A stretch of DNA of 64,000 nt. Origin: Brevibacillus brevis. Its GTDB lineage: Bacteria; Bacillota; Bacilli; Brevibacillales; Brevibacillaceae. Within the stretch, counting starts at the first letter, position 1. Each line of letters starts with the position of its first letter. A program made the position numbers and the translations under genes. The stretch spans positions 5,042,501 through 5,106,500 of the forward strand of contig NZ_CP041767.1 of NCBI RefSeq assembly GCF_022026395.1. The letters are read 5' to 3'. Below are positions 52,401 to 60,473 of this stretch, piece after piece. The notes below the pieces were generated by a model. That model saw nothing but the letters and a program-made list of their open reading frames with translations, had not been told where the DNA came from and made no database searches.

Positions 52401-52720
52401 AACCGTTCCTTGTAATCCGAACCGATTTGTTCCGATGTTTTAACAGTAATAACCGCCGACCCTGTCCGAGATTCGGTAGCTATCGTAAGCACTCTGCCTA
52501 ATGAACGCACCGATTCCTCTACTTTTCTCGCGACCGATTCGTCTACTTCCGCAGAAGAGAGTTTGGGGGCCGAGAGACTGATTGTATATTCTGGCACAGA
52601 CCGATCTGGAAACGTCTTGATATCCAGCCCGAACCAGGATCCTGTCGCAAGTAGACAGCAAATGACCGCCAGAATGCGGGCAAAGGAGGGGACAGTCGCT
52701 AAAAATGTCTTGTTATTCAT
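49472..52720 (-). CDS. RND-family multidrug/heavy metal efflux pump (AcrB-like)
   Basis: This 1082-residue protein has the RND layout of two repeats, each with one membrane helix, a large porter domain and five more helices (12 in all). The N-terminal 'RILAVICCLLATGSWFGLDIKTFPD' and porter motifs such as 'TYVP' are seen. RND pumps are uncommon in Gram-positive bacteria; B. subtilis SwrC (YerP) is the best known, about 1065 residues. It lies downstream of a lipoprotein membrane-fusion partner, overlapping it by 8 bases. No outer-membrane channel is expected. Substrate unknown. Confidence 0.9.
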   Translation of the reverse strand: MNNKTFLATVPSFARILAVICCLLATGSWFGLDIKTFPDRSVPEYTISLSAPKLSSAEVDESVARKVEESVRSLGRVLTIATESRTGSAVITVKTSEQIGSDYKERLEKKLGEITKQLPVQEWSVSQSNLADSKIGFYVLYGTDLQTLSDVTRNTVYDKLINLPGIARIEMDKQALKEQVDIIFRPSMLLAYGLTPADVLSQLPTDVVGEEVGSVGADKDRTMIQWTSKSEGLQDLGKHLISTDKGYVPLHMLADIRDRRGSKGEQIGMYRGSPALGITVYAADVGQLPVISKQVKEAVGELNQASGGKYRLDLFHDDAQTITSALRQLGILAALSAVICSLFLYLTRKQWAGAVLALLANVLAVGSVLGGMWLWGIPLTLSTLGPLVLFSLLFTGAGSALFHQFSGLPSYSFVRCLQVAWGLMKPFLLTVVVVAACWTGVVFTDFLKAEDKVVLYDAWPVLLLGTFALILIYGFITPVLTGTWLEASERVVEKTPRASNKVTSYFQNRWERLVEQGYLPYGITLVASLVFVFLLKSFILVDPYAKLDYADKSLSLPMVQGSSIDEAMRAAQIAEERLLAIDEVRDVYTIASEENLSFQLKLVDKYDWTQSVSDLEKVLDKELRDIPRTDPFALVINKDKATRLVLTIMGPSLQTTQNIANEVLAFMEKQSAKDKEGRELVTDERIGSGSEGTFIDIRPKQEMLARYRITQEEIKRQLESYLGEKTAGSVYWNERQVPIHVRFPDGWMDYPDQVKNILIRTSQGTVRLSELVDWSIGSEPPIYQREDGLYVFKVSSAVSDPSRIELWSYIIPYSMQEKMTIPEGYTVYNDDELKKLEEKKLNTVDWSSRFLTIGSQIALVLIMSLLLQRRTRDGLFALVLLPVLTGGFALGLLWLDRPMNVMSFYGMVAAVAVIVLQALLTMDELYKAQAEQDRVWDGIKLGAKRTMVNQAGIYLAIALASLPLAGGLGNGNDSFASFASVLLFGILMGAFATMALLPGMQHAAVQKQAAHSEMSLPILARHLRIWWENNQVRRRDFKDRKREQARSPKTGQAEASNHHSREYVPKQEDFLPLSSSTHDANR

Positions 52721-53960
52721 CCGCCACCTTCACCGCCTCACCATCCACTACATACGACAAGCCTGCAGCAACAATCTGGTCACCAGGTGCGAGACCTTCC
52801 ACTACCTCGTAGAAGGTTCCTTGCAAGGCCCCCACTTTGACAAACGTCTTTTCCACTGAGTGTTCATTGATTTTCATGACGTAATATTCTTCATCAGAGA
52901 CACCGATGCTGCTAACAGGAACGAGCGCAACATTTGACGCTGGCAGCGGATACTGACAAGTGACAGTCATGCCACCCTTCCACGCTACATTCTTGCCGTC
53001 TACGGTCACCTCGACTGGATAAGACCCCAAGCCGGTATCCATAACAGGTGAGACAAATGTCACTTTTCCTTCTGCTTCACTGCCGTCCGAAGCTTTCACC
53101 TTTACCACTTTACCTGCCTGCCAATGGGCGACTTGCTCCCTTTCTACCTGTAGCTTGACAAGCCAGGAGCTCGTATCGACCATTCGAATGACTTCGGTCC
53201 CAGGTCCAGCTTGCTCCGACGCTGTCTTGGAGATCGCTGCAACCACGCCTGTAAACGGAGCTTTGATCACTGCGTCAGCCGCTTCCTGCTTCGCGCGGCT
53301 CAATTGAACATTGGCTTGCTGGACACTTGCATTCGCTTCTTCGATATCCAGTGGATCGGCGCCCTTCAGCAGATTGTTGTACGCCACTTGTTCTTCTTCC
53401 AGACTCAGCTCGGCCTGTCGCAGCGCCGACGTCAACTTGTCTTTTTCATCCTTCGAGATGGCTCCATTCGCATACAGAATCTCCGCTTTGGTGAGCTCGT
53501 CGCGAGCCTTTTGCATCTGTTCTCTCGCTTTTTCTACCTGCAGCTTCTTGGTCTGCACCTCATGGCTCTCCGGTCCCTTGGCAGCCTTTTCCCGCTTGAT
53601 CGCAGCACTTGCTACCTGTCCCTGGGCTGCGTGAATTCCTTGCTGCAAGGCCGTACCATCTAATGTCGCCAACGTCTGCCCTGCCCTGACAGTGGCTCCT
53701 TTTTCCACGAGAATGCCTGAAATTTTGCCTGAGGCGCCAAATGATAATGCCAGCTCCTGACGCGGTGCCACCACACCCGCTACTTCCATCAGACGCTCAC
53801 CCTTGCCATTCTCCACCGTATACGCACTTACCGTTTTCACCTTGATGACCGTTTCTTCTTTCGTCCGCTTCAGACTTGAGACATCCTCATTTAGCTTTTC
53901 GCACCCTACGAGCAGCAGGACCACAACCGTGAGACTTATCCATTTATTCGTATTTTTCAT
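52713..53960 (-). CDS. RND efflux membrane-fusion lipoprotein (HlyD/AcrA type)
   Basis: This 415-residue protein has a lipobox LLLVGC (about residue 20) and the MFP layout. The biotinyl-lipoyl domain begins 'VAGVVAPRQELALSFGASGKISGILVEKGATVRAGQTLATL', a long coiled coil spans about 110-230 ('VEKAREQMQKARDELTKAEIL'), and a beta-barrel follows. It should sit on the outer face of the membrane and pair with the RND pump. The start is the ATG at 53958-53960. A 266-base gap separates it from the divergent scoA gene. Confidence 0.9.
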   Translation of the reverse strand: MKNTNKWISLTVVVLLLVGCEKLNEDVSSLKRTKEETVIKVKTVSAYTVENGKGERLMEVAGVVAPRQELALSFGASGKISGILVEKGATVRAGQTLATLDGTALQQGIHAAQGQVASAAIKREKAAKGPESHEVQTKKLQVEKAREQMQKARDELTKAEILYANGAISKDEKDKLTSALRQAELSLEEEQVAYNNLLKGADPLDIEEANASVQQANVQLSRAKQEAADAVIKAPFTGVVAAISKTASEQAGPGTEVIRMVDTSSWLVKLQVEREQVAHWQAGKVVKVKASDGSEAEGKVTFVSPVMDTGLGSYPVEVTVDGKNVAWKGGMTVTCQYPLPASNVALVPVSSIGVSDEEYYVMKINEHSVEKTFVKVGALQGTFYEVVEGLAPGDQIVAAGLSYVVDGEAVKVADE

Positions 53961-54037
53961 TCCTGCAACCCCACATTTCCACCTGAATCTTCCTATGCTG
54001 ATCAAAAAAAACGACGAATATTGACAAAATATATTTT

Positions 54038-54073
54038 ACAGAAAAAAATGGTATAGTTGTACTACTTTTCTGT
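54038..54073. promoter_or_regulatory. Inverted repeat in the RND/scoA divergent region
   Basis: ACAGAAAA (54038-54045) and TTTTCTGT (54066-54073) form a perfect 8-base inverted repeat with a 20-base spacer. TATAAT at 54091-54096 is a -10 candidate for scoA with only a weak -35 overlapping the second arm. The rest of the 53961-54226 gap is AT-rich with no further clear sign. Confidence 0.4.
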
Positions 54074-54226
54074 CATTTTACATTATTTTTTATAATCCAA
54101 ATGTCTCGTCACTTGTTTGTAACTCGTATCTAGTATGATAGAAGGGCAGGAAAACGGGGCAACTGCATCGCCCTATTGTTAGCGCTTACAAAAATCCTTT
54201 ATTTCTTCATGGTGGGAGTGATCGTC

Positions 54227-54919
54227 ATGGCCAAAATTTATACGTCTTACACGGACATCGTGGCTGATATTCACGATGGTGCCACTTTATTAGTGGGCGG
54301 CTTCGGACTGGTAGGAATTCCGGAGAATCTGATTATCGCCCTGCGGGACAAAGCAGTGAAAAACTTGACCGTTGTCTCAAATAACTGTGGGGTCGATGAT
54401 TGGGGACTCGGTCTCCTTTTACGAGAAAAGCAAATCAAAAAAATGGTCTCCTCTTATGTGGGAGAAAATAAGGAATTCGAACGTCAATTTTTGTCCGGTG
54501 AGCTCGAAGTCGAGTTGACGCCACAAGGGACGCTGGCGGAGCGAATTCGTGCAGGCGGAGCTGGCATTCCGGCATTCTATACCCCGGCTGGAGTCGGCAC
54601 ACCTATCGCTGAAGGACGGGAAACGCGCGATTTCGCAGGGAAAGAGTACCTGCTTGAATATGGCATCACAGGTGATTTCGCACTGATCAAGGCGTGGAAG
54701 GCTGACAAGATGGGCAATCTCGTCTTCCGCAAAACAGCCCAAAACTTCAATCCGATGATGGCAGCAGCGGGAAAAATCACTATCGTCGAAGTGGAAGAAA
54801 TCGTAGAGACAGGTGAACTGGACCCTGAGCATATTCACACACCAAGCGTCTATGTGCAACGTGTGATACAGGCACCTTCGTTCGAGAAACGCATTGAACG
54901 GCGCACTGTCCGCTCATAG
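54227..54919 (+). CDS. scoA: Succinyl-CoA:3-ketoacid-CoA transferase subunit A
   Basis: ScoA with ScoB moves CoA from succinyl-CoA to acetoacetate and similar acids for ketone body use. The 230-residue subunit has '[19 protein letters not shown]' and '[15 protein letters not shown]', '[20 protein letters not shown]', as in the alpha part of type I CoA transferases. The ATG at 54227 follows GGGAGTG. ScoB starts 46 bases after its stop. It is also found next to fatty acid or hydroxybutyrate genes, in keeping with the fad operon at the window start. Confidence 0.93.
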   Translation: MAKIYTSYTDIVADIHDGATLLVGGFGLVGIPENLIIALRDKAVKNLTVVSNNCGVDDWGLGLLLREKQIKKMVSSYVGENKEFERQFLSGELEVELTPQGTLAERIRAGGAGIPAFYTPAGVGTPIAEGRETRDFAGKEYLLEYGITGDFALIKAWKADKMGNLVFRKTAQNFNPMMAAAGKITIVEVEEIVETGELDPEHIHTPSVYVQRVIQAPSFEKRIERRTVRS

Positions 54920-54965
54920 AGAGCAAAAGAGAGAACCGGATTACATTCAAGGGAGGAAAACACAA

Positions 54966-55622
54966 ATGTCGCTTACACGTGAGCAAATCGCCACTCGTGC
55001 CGCCGGGGAAATAGAAGATGGCTTTTACGTAAACTTGGGGATTGGAATGCCCACGCTCGTCGCCAACTACATCCCGGAAGGAAAAACAGTCGTTCTGCAA
55101 TCGGAAAACGGCTTGCTCGGAATTGGCCCTTACCCGACGGAGGAAAACCTCGATCCTGATCTCATCAACGCCGGAAAAGAAACCGTGACGGCTATTCCAG
55201 GTGCGGCCTACTTCTCCAGTGCTGAATCGTTTGCGATGATTCGCGGTGGCCATATTGACCTCGCTATTTTGGGGGCGATGGAGGTTTCTGCTGCGGGTGA
55301 TCTCGCCAACTGGATGATTCCTGGAAAAATGGTCAAGGGCATGGGCGGTGCCATGGATCTCGTCCACGGCGCGAAAAAAATCGTCGTCATTATGGATCAT
55401 GTCAACAAGCATGGTGAGACAAAAATCTTGAATGAATGTGCTTTGCCTCTTACCGGAAAGAAGGTTGTCAACCGGATCATTACGGACAGAGCTGTCATAG
55501 ACGTGACACCAGACGGGCTCGTCCTCGTCGAAGTAGCAGAAGGTTATACAGCGGAAGATATCCAAGCCTGCACGCAGCCTACGCTCCTTATCTCTCCAGA
55601 ACTAAAAACGATTGGGTTGTAA
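54966..55622 (+). CDS. scoB: Succinyl-CoA:3-ketoacid-CoA transferase subunit B
   Basis: The 218-residue subunit carries the catalytic glutamate in '[14 protein letters not shown]' (near residue 45). '[13 protein letters not shown]' and '[20 protein letters not shown]' are the usual beta-subunit blocks. The Glu forms a CoA thioester during turnover. AAGGGAGG precedes the ATG. The terminator at 55661 ends the scoAB operon. Confidence 0.95.
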   Translation: MSLTREQIATRAAGEIEDGFYVNLGIGMPTLVANYIPEGKTVVLQSENGLLGIGPYPTEENLDPDLINAGKETVTAIPGAAYFSSAESFAMIRGGHIDLAILGAMEVSAAGDLANWMIPGKMVKGMGGAMDLVHGAKKIVVIMDHVNKHGETKILNECALPLTGKKVVNRIITDRAVIDVTPDGLVLVEVAEGYTAEDIQACTQPTLLISPELKTIGL

Positions 55623-55660
55623 CCTATTTTTCAGGTACAGAACCCCTTTTAGTAAATAGC

Positions 55661-55694
55661 CGACTTCATCGCAGCCGCGTGAAGTCGCTTTTTC
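55661..55694 (+). terminator. Terminator of scoAB
   Basis: CGACTTCA (55661-55668) and TGAAGTCG (55680-55687) form a perfect 8-base stem with an 11-base loop, followed by CTTTTTCTTTCC. Confidence 0.88.
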
Positions 55695-55807
55695 TTTCCT
55701 TTTTTTGCTTGGTGTTGGCACACTTGCGCGGTCGCCTCCTTCTGACCTTTTCGTATATAATATGGATGATCCATCAAATTTCCCAATATCTGAGAGGAAG
55801 AGATTCC

Positions 55808-56488
55808 ATGTCAGGAACAGTCGGTTGCTTACTCATCCATGGATTTGCCGGAGACATCAACGATATACTCCCACTCGCCAAAAAGCTTCGCGAGGCTGGC
55901 TATCAGGTGGAATGCCCTACCTTGGAGGGACATGGGACCACTCGTCGTCACATGGCAAAAAGCACCCGCCACGACTGGCTCCGCTCGGCAGAAGAAGGCT
56001 ACAAGCGACTGTCCATGCGCGCTGACACCATCGTGGTTATCGGATTTTCCATGGGGGGACTGCTCGCCTTTCACTTGACGACGAAATACCCCGTCGCCCT
56101 GCTGATTACCATCAACACCCCTTATAAATATTGGGATGTCAAAGAGGCGATGCATTATTTGCGTGAGGATTTCTCTACCCACTCCAAACGCTACATACAT
56201 GGCATCGGCAGAATCCCTATTAGCAGTATGCTGCAATTTCGCAGGCTGTTGGCAGAAACGAAGCCGCTTTTGCCTCAAATTACAACCCCTTACGTCCTGC
56301 TGCAAGCAAGGCGAGACGATACTGTACACGCCGTAAGCGCCCAAATACTCGCAACCAGTGTAGACGAATCTGCCTCCCCGCAAATCACCTGGTACGAGCA
56401 TTCGAACCATATGCTGCTACACGGTCCGGACAAGGAGGCAGCCATTGCTCACGTCATGACAACAATTAAGAAGCGCTTTCCATCTTGA
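55808..56488 (+). CDS. Carboxylesterase (Est30-like, lipase-type serine esterase)
   Basis: This 226-residue alpha/beta hydrolase has 'CLLIHGFAGDINDI', the nucleophile Ser in 'VIGFSMGGLLAF', Asp in 'ARRDDTVH' and His in 'SNHMLLHG'. It resembles thermostable carboxylesterases Est30 of Geobacillus and YvaK of B. subtilis. They hydrolyse short acyl esters in the cytosol. GAGAGGAAG precedes the ATG. It overlaps the end of the convergent MFS gene by 23 bases. Confidence 0.9.
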   Translation: MSGTVGCLLIHGFAGDINDILPLAKKLREAGYQVECPTLEGHGTTRRHMAKSTRHDWLRSAEEGYKRLSMRADTIVVIGFSMGGLLAFHLTTKYPVALLITINTPYKYWDVKEAMHYLREDFSTHSKRYIHGIGRIPISSMLQFRRLLAETKPLLPQITTPYVLLQARRDDTVHAVSAQILATSVDESASPQITWYEHSNHMLLHGPDKEAAIAHVMTTIKKRFPS

Positions 56489-57680
56489 TCAGCTTCGGTC
56501 GGCCCAACCATACCAGGCCGACCAGAAGCAAGATGATCGCTATTCCGGTGTACATTGGACCCAAACCAACCTGTTCATCCAGCCAGAAGGCCAAGAGCGG
56601 ACCCAGAGCCGCGCCCAGGTCACTTACAACTGAGTATTGTGTCATTACTGCCTGGCTGTTGGCCTGTCTCGCAGCTTCATCTGCCGCAAGAGTATCCATG
56701 ACGGTCGTGATAATCGTCGCGCTCAGCTGGATGCCGAATAAAATCACAAACCATAGCACAAGCGAAGACGTTGCCTGCAACGAGCCAAACAGAACAGAAG
56801 CGACTAGCAACGTCCCGATAAATAGATTCGTCCGGCCATGCCTGTCCGACAATTTGCCTACCAATGGGGCAGCCCACGGCTCCCACCCCCAGCGAATGCC
56901 TTGGATCACACTCGCAATCACCGCTGCCCCCAACACGACTTCCCCAATCATGATAAGCGGTTCGCGGACTTCGATCACTCTGCTTAGCGTGGAGGTAAAC
57001 ACTCCCTGGTACACCATCGTGACGAGCAATCCCGTCATCAGCGTCAACAGCACCTGCGCCTGACTCCACAAGCGTTTCCCTGTATCCATCTGCTTCATGT
57101 CATTCGGATGCTGATTGGTAAAGGAAGGACGTATATAGCGAAAAACAAGAATGAATGCAAACAAGGAAGGTACCGCAAGTGCAATAGAGGTAACAGAAAG
57201 CCCATACCAAGTGGCAAGCAGCGCTCCGACCAGCATGCCGCCCAGACTGCCCAATCGATACAATCCATTGTACAAGCCCATGAGTTGCCCGCGATTATGC
57301 CCTTCGGAAACACTTACGATCAAGGAATACGCACCTAGCCTTAAAAATGTCCAAGCGACTCCCCATAAGCATCGCATCAGAAGCCACAGCCAAAAGCCTT
57401 CCAAGCTGTACGAAAGTGTCGTCAGAAAAGCCAGCACCACTGCCACAATCAAACCTGTGCGTCCACCCGAGCGTTCATACCATTTCCCAACAAGAGGGCC
57501 GATTGGTACACGGATGAAGCGGTTCACCGCAAGCAATACCCCCACTTCCCACAGCGATGTTAATCCTGCCTCCTTCCAGAAAAGAGGAAGCACTACATAC
57601 AGCATCGAATCTCCTATCATGCATAATGCTGTCACCAGTGCGACTGCCACGACTTGTGTCTTTCCACTGACTTCTCTCAT
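56466..57680 (-). CDS. MFS efflux transporter (drug resistance type)
   Basis: This 404-residue protein has 12 membrane segments and the loop motifs 'GPLVGKWYERSGGRTGLI' and 'PLVGKLSDRHGRTNLF', which are the D-R-x-G-R type. It is probably an antiporter for drugs or metabolites. AAGGATCAGGAG precedes the ATG. It is divergent from a LysR regulator, with an inverted repeat in the 125-base gap. Confidence 0.88.
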   Translation of the reverse strand: MREVSGKTQVVAVALVTALCMIGDSMLYVVLPLFWKEAGLTSLWEVGVLLAVNRFIRVPIGPLVGKWYERSGGRTGLIVAVVLAFLTTLSYSLEGFWLWLLMRCLWGVAWTFLRLGAYSLIVSVSEGHNRGQLMGLYNGLYRLGSLGGMLVGALLATWYGLSVTSIALAVPSLFAFILVFRYIRPSFTNQHPNDMKQMDTGKRLWSQAQVLLTLMTGLLVTMVYQGVFTSTLSRVIEVREPLIMIGEVVLGAAVIASVIQGIRWGWEPWAAPLVGKLSDRHGRTNLFIGTLLVASVLFGSLQATSSLVLWFVILFGIQLSATIITTVMDTLAADEAARQANSQAVMTQYSVVSDLGAALGPLLAFWLDEQVGLGPMYTGIAIILLLVGLVWLGRPKLIKMESAS

Positions 57681-57773
57681 CTCCTGATCCTTCTCTCTGC
57701 TTGTTTTTACGTCTTTCTGAGCTATACCTTACGCGCAATCACTCATCATTTCTAATACATCTTTATCTATCAC

Positions 57774-57792
57774 TCATAAATAAAAGTTATGA
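57774..57792. promoter_or_regulatory. Candidate LysR operator between MFS and LysR genes
   Basis: TCATAA (57774-57779) and TTATGA (57787-57792) form an inverted repeat with a 7-base spacer, containing a T-N11-A type core. It lies 14-32 bases upstream of the LysR start, where autoregulation would act. Confidence 0.55.
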
Positions 57793-57805
57793 ATCGAGGT
57801 ACAAG

Positions 57806-58699
57806 ATGAACTTACATGCTCTCCGCATTTTCGTAGAAGTAGCGTCACGAGGCAGTGTCACCGAAGCAGCAATCGCACTCTCGATCAGCCAGCCTGCCGT
57901 AAGTGCCCAAATCCGCAGGCTTGAAAGTGAATTGGGCATGACCTTGCTCATCCCGGATGGTCGCGGCATTGCTCTCACCTATGAGGGGCGCTTTCTCTTT
58001 GAAAAGTCACGCCGCATTTACGACTGGGAACGCGAAATCGAATCACATCTGACAGAAATCAAACAAGGGAAGAAAGGACGGCTAAGGATATCTTCTACCT
58101 ATCTCCCCTCCCATTATCTCGTGCCACAGTGGCTGGCTCAGTACAAGCGCGATTATGAAGGGGTTGAGGTAGAAATTCGCACGCGTAATTCCATGCAATC
58201 GATTGAACTGCTTCTTAGCTGTGAGGTCGATGTGGCCGTTATTATCAAGGAATCGTGGGATGAGCTGCCTATCAATCGGCATCATCTGATGGACGTACCC
58301 TATTGGTTTATTTTGCCCGCCCATCATCCGCTTTCAGGAAAAGAGATCCGTATGGAGCAGCTCGTGGAGGAACCATTTTTGTTGCGGGAGCAAGGCAGCT
58401 CTACTCGCGATTGGCTTTTTACCCTCTGTCGCGAGCATGGTGTGAAACGTCCGCAGATCGGTATGCAGTATCACGGACTGGTCGAATCTATCCACTCCGT
58501 TCGTGCGGGATATGGGACGATGTTGGCTCCTGCTCTGGCCGTTAGGGAAATGGTAGATCGTGGCGAGGTCGGGCGCGTAATCGTGCCAGGAGTAGAGATT
58601 AAGCGACCCTTGTATGTCTGCACGCGTAACGATGAGACAGAGGAGCGGCCTGTTGTTGCTCAGTTTCTGGAGTTGGTAAAGCGTGAAAGACTGACTTGA
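57806..58699 (+). CDS. LysR-family transcription regulator (CysL/CbbR-like)
   Basis: The 297-residue protein has an N-terminal HTH ('SVTEAAIALSISQPAVSAQIRRLESELG') and a ligand domain ('GRLRISSTYLPSHYLVPQWL', 'VDVAVIIKESWDELP'). The ATG at 57806 follows GAGGT. It is divergent from the MFS transporter and probably regulates it. The coinducer is unknown. Confidence 0.9.
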   Translation: MNLHALRIFVEVASRGSVTEAAIALSISQPAVSAQIRRLESELGMTLLIPDGRGIALTYEGRFLFEKSRRIYDWEREIESHLTEIKQGKKGRLRISSTYLPSHYLVPQWLAQYKRDYEGVEVEIRTRNSMQSIELLLSCEVDVAVIIKESWDELPINRHHLMDVPYWFILPAHHPLSGKEIRMEQLVEEPFLLREQGSSTRDWLFTLCREHGVKRPQIGMQYHGLVESIHSVRAGYGTMLAPALAVREMVDRGEVGRVIVPGVEIKRPLYVCTRNDETEERPVVAQFLELVKRERLT

Positions 58700-58725
58700 A
58701 AATAAGAGAATCAAAACGAAAAAAA

Positions 58726-58750
58726 AGGCTTTTCCGCAAAGGAATAGCCT
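58726..58750 (-). terminator. Terminator of purU
   Basis: On the minus strand AGGCT and AGCCT enclose a partly paired ATTCC/GGAA segment, followed by eight T residues. It lies just after the purU stop. Confidence 0.85.
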
Positions 58751-58767
58751 CTTCTTATATGCACCCC

Positions 58768-59664
58768 TTATGGGAACACAATCGTCTTGTTGCCGTACAC
58801 CAGCACCCGATCCTCCAGATGCCAACGAACGGCACGTGCCAGCACTGTACGCTCTACCTGACGTCCAAGCTGTTTCAGTGCCTCAACGTCTTCCTGATGC
58901 GATACACGTTGAACGTCTTGCTCGATAATCGGTCCTGCGTCCAGTTCTTCCGTGACGTAATGCGCAGTCGCTCCGATCAGCTTCACGCCGCGACGATACG
59001 CCTGCTCGTAAGGCTTCGCACCGACAAAGGCTGGGAGGAAGGAATGGTGGATATTGATAATCCGCATCGCATAGTCCTCCAAAAAGCGCGGGGACAAGAT
59101 TTGCATGTAGCGAGCCAGAACGATCAGATCAACGCCCTCTGCTGCTGCAATCTGCTCTTCTTCTGCCTGCGGCTTGTTATCCTTTGTGACTGGGATGCAA
59201 CGATATGGAATACCAAAGGACTCGACAGTCTCCTGCATGTCAAGATGATTGCTGACCACAACCGCGATATCTGCGAACAGCTCCCCGGACTTCCAGCGCC
59301 ACAAGAGCTCCAAAAGACAGTGATCTTCTTTGGAAACAAACAACGCAACCTTTTTGCGCTTGTTCGCTTCGACCAACGACCATTCCATCCCAAAGCTCTC
59401 GGCTACTGGGGTGAATGCTTGCTTGATCTCTTCACAGCGCTCCTCCAGATTGATGAGATCGAATTCAATGCGCATAAAAAAACGGCCTGTTTCCGGATCA
59501 GTCGTGTACTGGTCAGACTGAACGATGTTGGCTCCTTGTTGGAACAAGAAGTTCGACACAGCCGCGACAATACCCGCGCGGTCCGGGCAAGAAATCAGCA
59601 TGCGCGCACGATCTTTGTTTTTCTCCCGATACGCGAGCCATTCTCTCTCTGATAACAATTGCAT
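58768..59664 (-). CDS. purU: Formyltetrahydrofolate deformylase
   Basis: PurU hydrolyses 10-formyl-THF to formate and THF, balancing one-carbon pools. The 298-residue protein has an N-terminal ACT domain (about 15-95: 'LISCPDRAGIVAAVSNFLFQQGANI') and a formyltransferase-like catalytic domain ('LARYMQILSPRF', 'INIHHSFLPAFVGAKPYEQA', 'DAGPIIEQDV') with the Asn-His-Asp active site. GGAGG precedes the ATG at 59662-59664. It stands alone. Confidence 0.95.
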   Translation of the reverse strand: MQLLSEREWLAYREKNKDRARMLISCPDRAGIVAAVSNFLFQQGANIVQSDQYTTDPETGRFFMRIEFDLINLEERCEEIKQAFTPVAESFGMEWSLVEANKRKKVALFVSKEDHCLLELLWRWKSGELFADIAVVVSNHLDMQETVESFGIPYRCIPVTKDNKPQAEEEQIAAAEGVDLIVLARYMQILSPRFLEDYAMRIINIHHSFLPAFVGAKPYEQAYRRGVKLIGATAHYVTEELDAGPIIEQDVQRVSHQEDVEALKQLGRQVERTVLARAVRWHLEDRVLVYGNKTIVFP

Positions 59665-59775
59665 GGTTTACTCTCCTCCAAAAAACAGCAAAAAGTTGTT
59701 TGCAATTATACCATTCCCAGAAGGGATTTCTATACCCAATTAGAGAGAAAAATGCTCACTTATCGATAAAAAAAT

Positions 59776-60459
59776 TTAGATAGAGTGATTTCCAATCCCA
59801 TTTAGCAAAATATCTACGGTCAGTGCGATTTGTTCGTCGTCGCTGAACTGCGCAAACTCATCGGTATCCAAAACTTGCCGGAACAGGACAAGCCCGATCA
59901 TCGAGGACAGGATCGCCCGAAAGACAGCCTGTGTCGGGAGCGGACGCAATTCGCCTACCTCTACCTTTGCCTCGATCAGCTTGTTTGCCATCTCCTTCAC
60001 ACCCGTGAAAACCGTAGCAATCAGTGCTTCCCTGATTTCGTCATGGAAAAAAGCTTCTTGCAGCAAAATCCGAATATGCTTTTCATTCGCCAGCACCAGG
60101 TCGATCCGGTTTCGGTACAGCTCTGTCACGATTTGGGAGAATGCTTTATTATTCTGCTCTTTAAAAATCTCACGGACATCTTTCAAGATAAACGGCGCCG
60201 CGAATTTGACCAATACAGGTGCAACGACGGCGAGTAAAATATCCTTTTTCGATTTGTAGTGGCGAAAAATCGTTCCCTCTGCCACACCCGCTTCTTTGGC
60301 AATTTCAGAGGTGGAGCTGGCATGGAAGCCTTTTTCAGCGAACAGCTTCACTGATGCACGCAAAATATTGCGCTGCTTCTCTGTCATCTCATTCTCATCT
60401 TTCAACTCTTCTACATATTGCAACAGGCCTTCTACAAATGTTGGCGGCTTGTTCATCAC
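59776..60459 (-). CDS. TetR-family regulator of the adjacent export operon
   Basis: This 227-residue protein has an extended N-terminus, then a TetR HTH ('ILRASVKLFAEKGFHASSTSEIAKEAGVAEGTIFRHYKSKKDI', here 'FHASSTSEIAKEAGVAEGTI'). The C-terminal ligand domain is helical. The start is the GTG at 60457-60459, eight bases after GAGGAG. It is the last gene of the HlyD-ATPase-permease-TetR operon and lies 15 bases after the permease stop. It should repress the operon through the twin palindromes at 63581 and 63661. Confidence 0.9.
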   Translation of the reverse strand: MMNKPPTFVEGLLQYVEELKDENEMTEKQRNILRASVKLFAEKGFHASSTSEIAKEAGVAEGTIFRHYKSKKDILLAVVAPVLVKFAAPFILKDVREIFKEQNNKAFSQIVTELYRNRIDLVLANEKHIRILLQEAFFHDEIREALIATVFTGVKEMANKLIEAKVEVGELRPLPTQAVFRAILSSMIGLVLFRQVLDTDEFAQFSDDEQIALTVDILLNGIGNHSI

Positions 60460-60473
60460 CCATTACGCTCCTC

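Noticed and set aside
49871..52859. Several open frames on the plus strand inside the RND pump and adaptor genes
   Set aside because: They are short, lie antisense to a 1082-codon RND gene and its adaptor, and have no initiation signals.
53961..54226. A sigma-54 promoter (TGGCAC-N5-TTGC) for scoAB
   Set aside because: No GG/GC pair at the right spacing was found.
54780..55565. Minus-strand open frame of 261 codons opposite scoA and scoB
   Set aside because: The opposing genes carry the catalytic Glu and CoA transferase motifs; the antisense translation has no motif.
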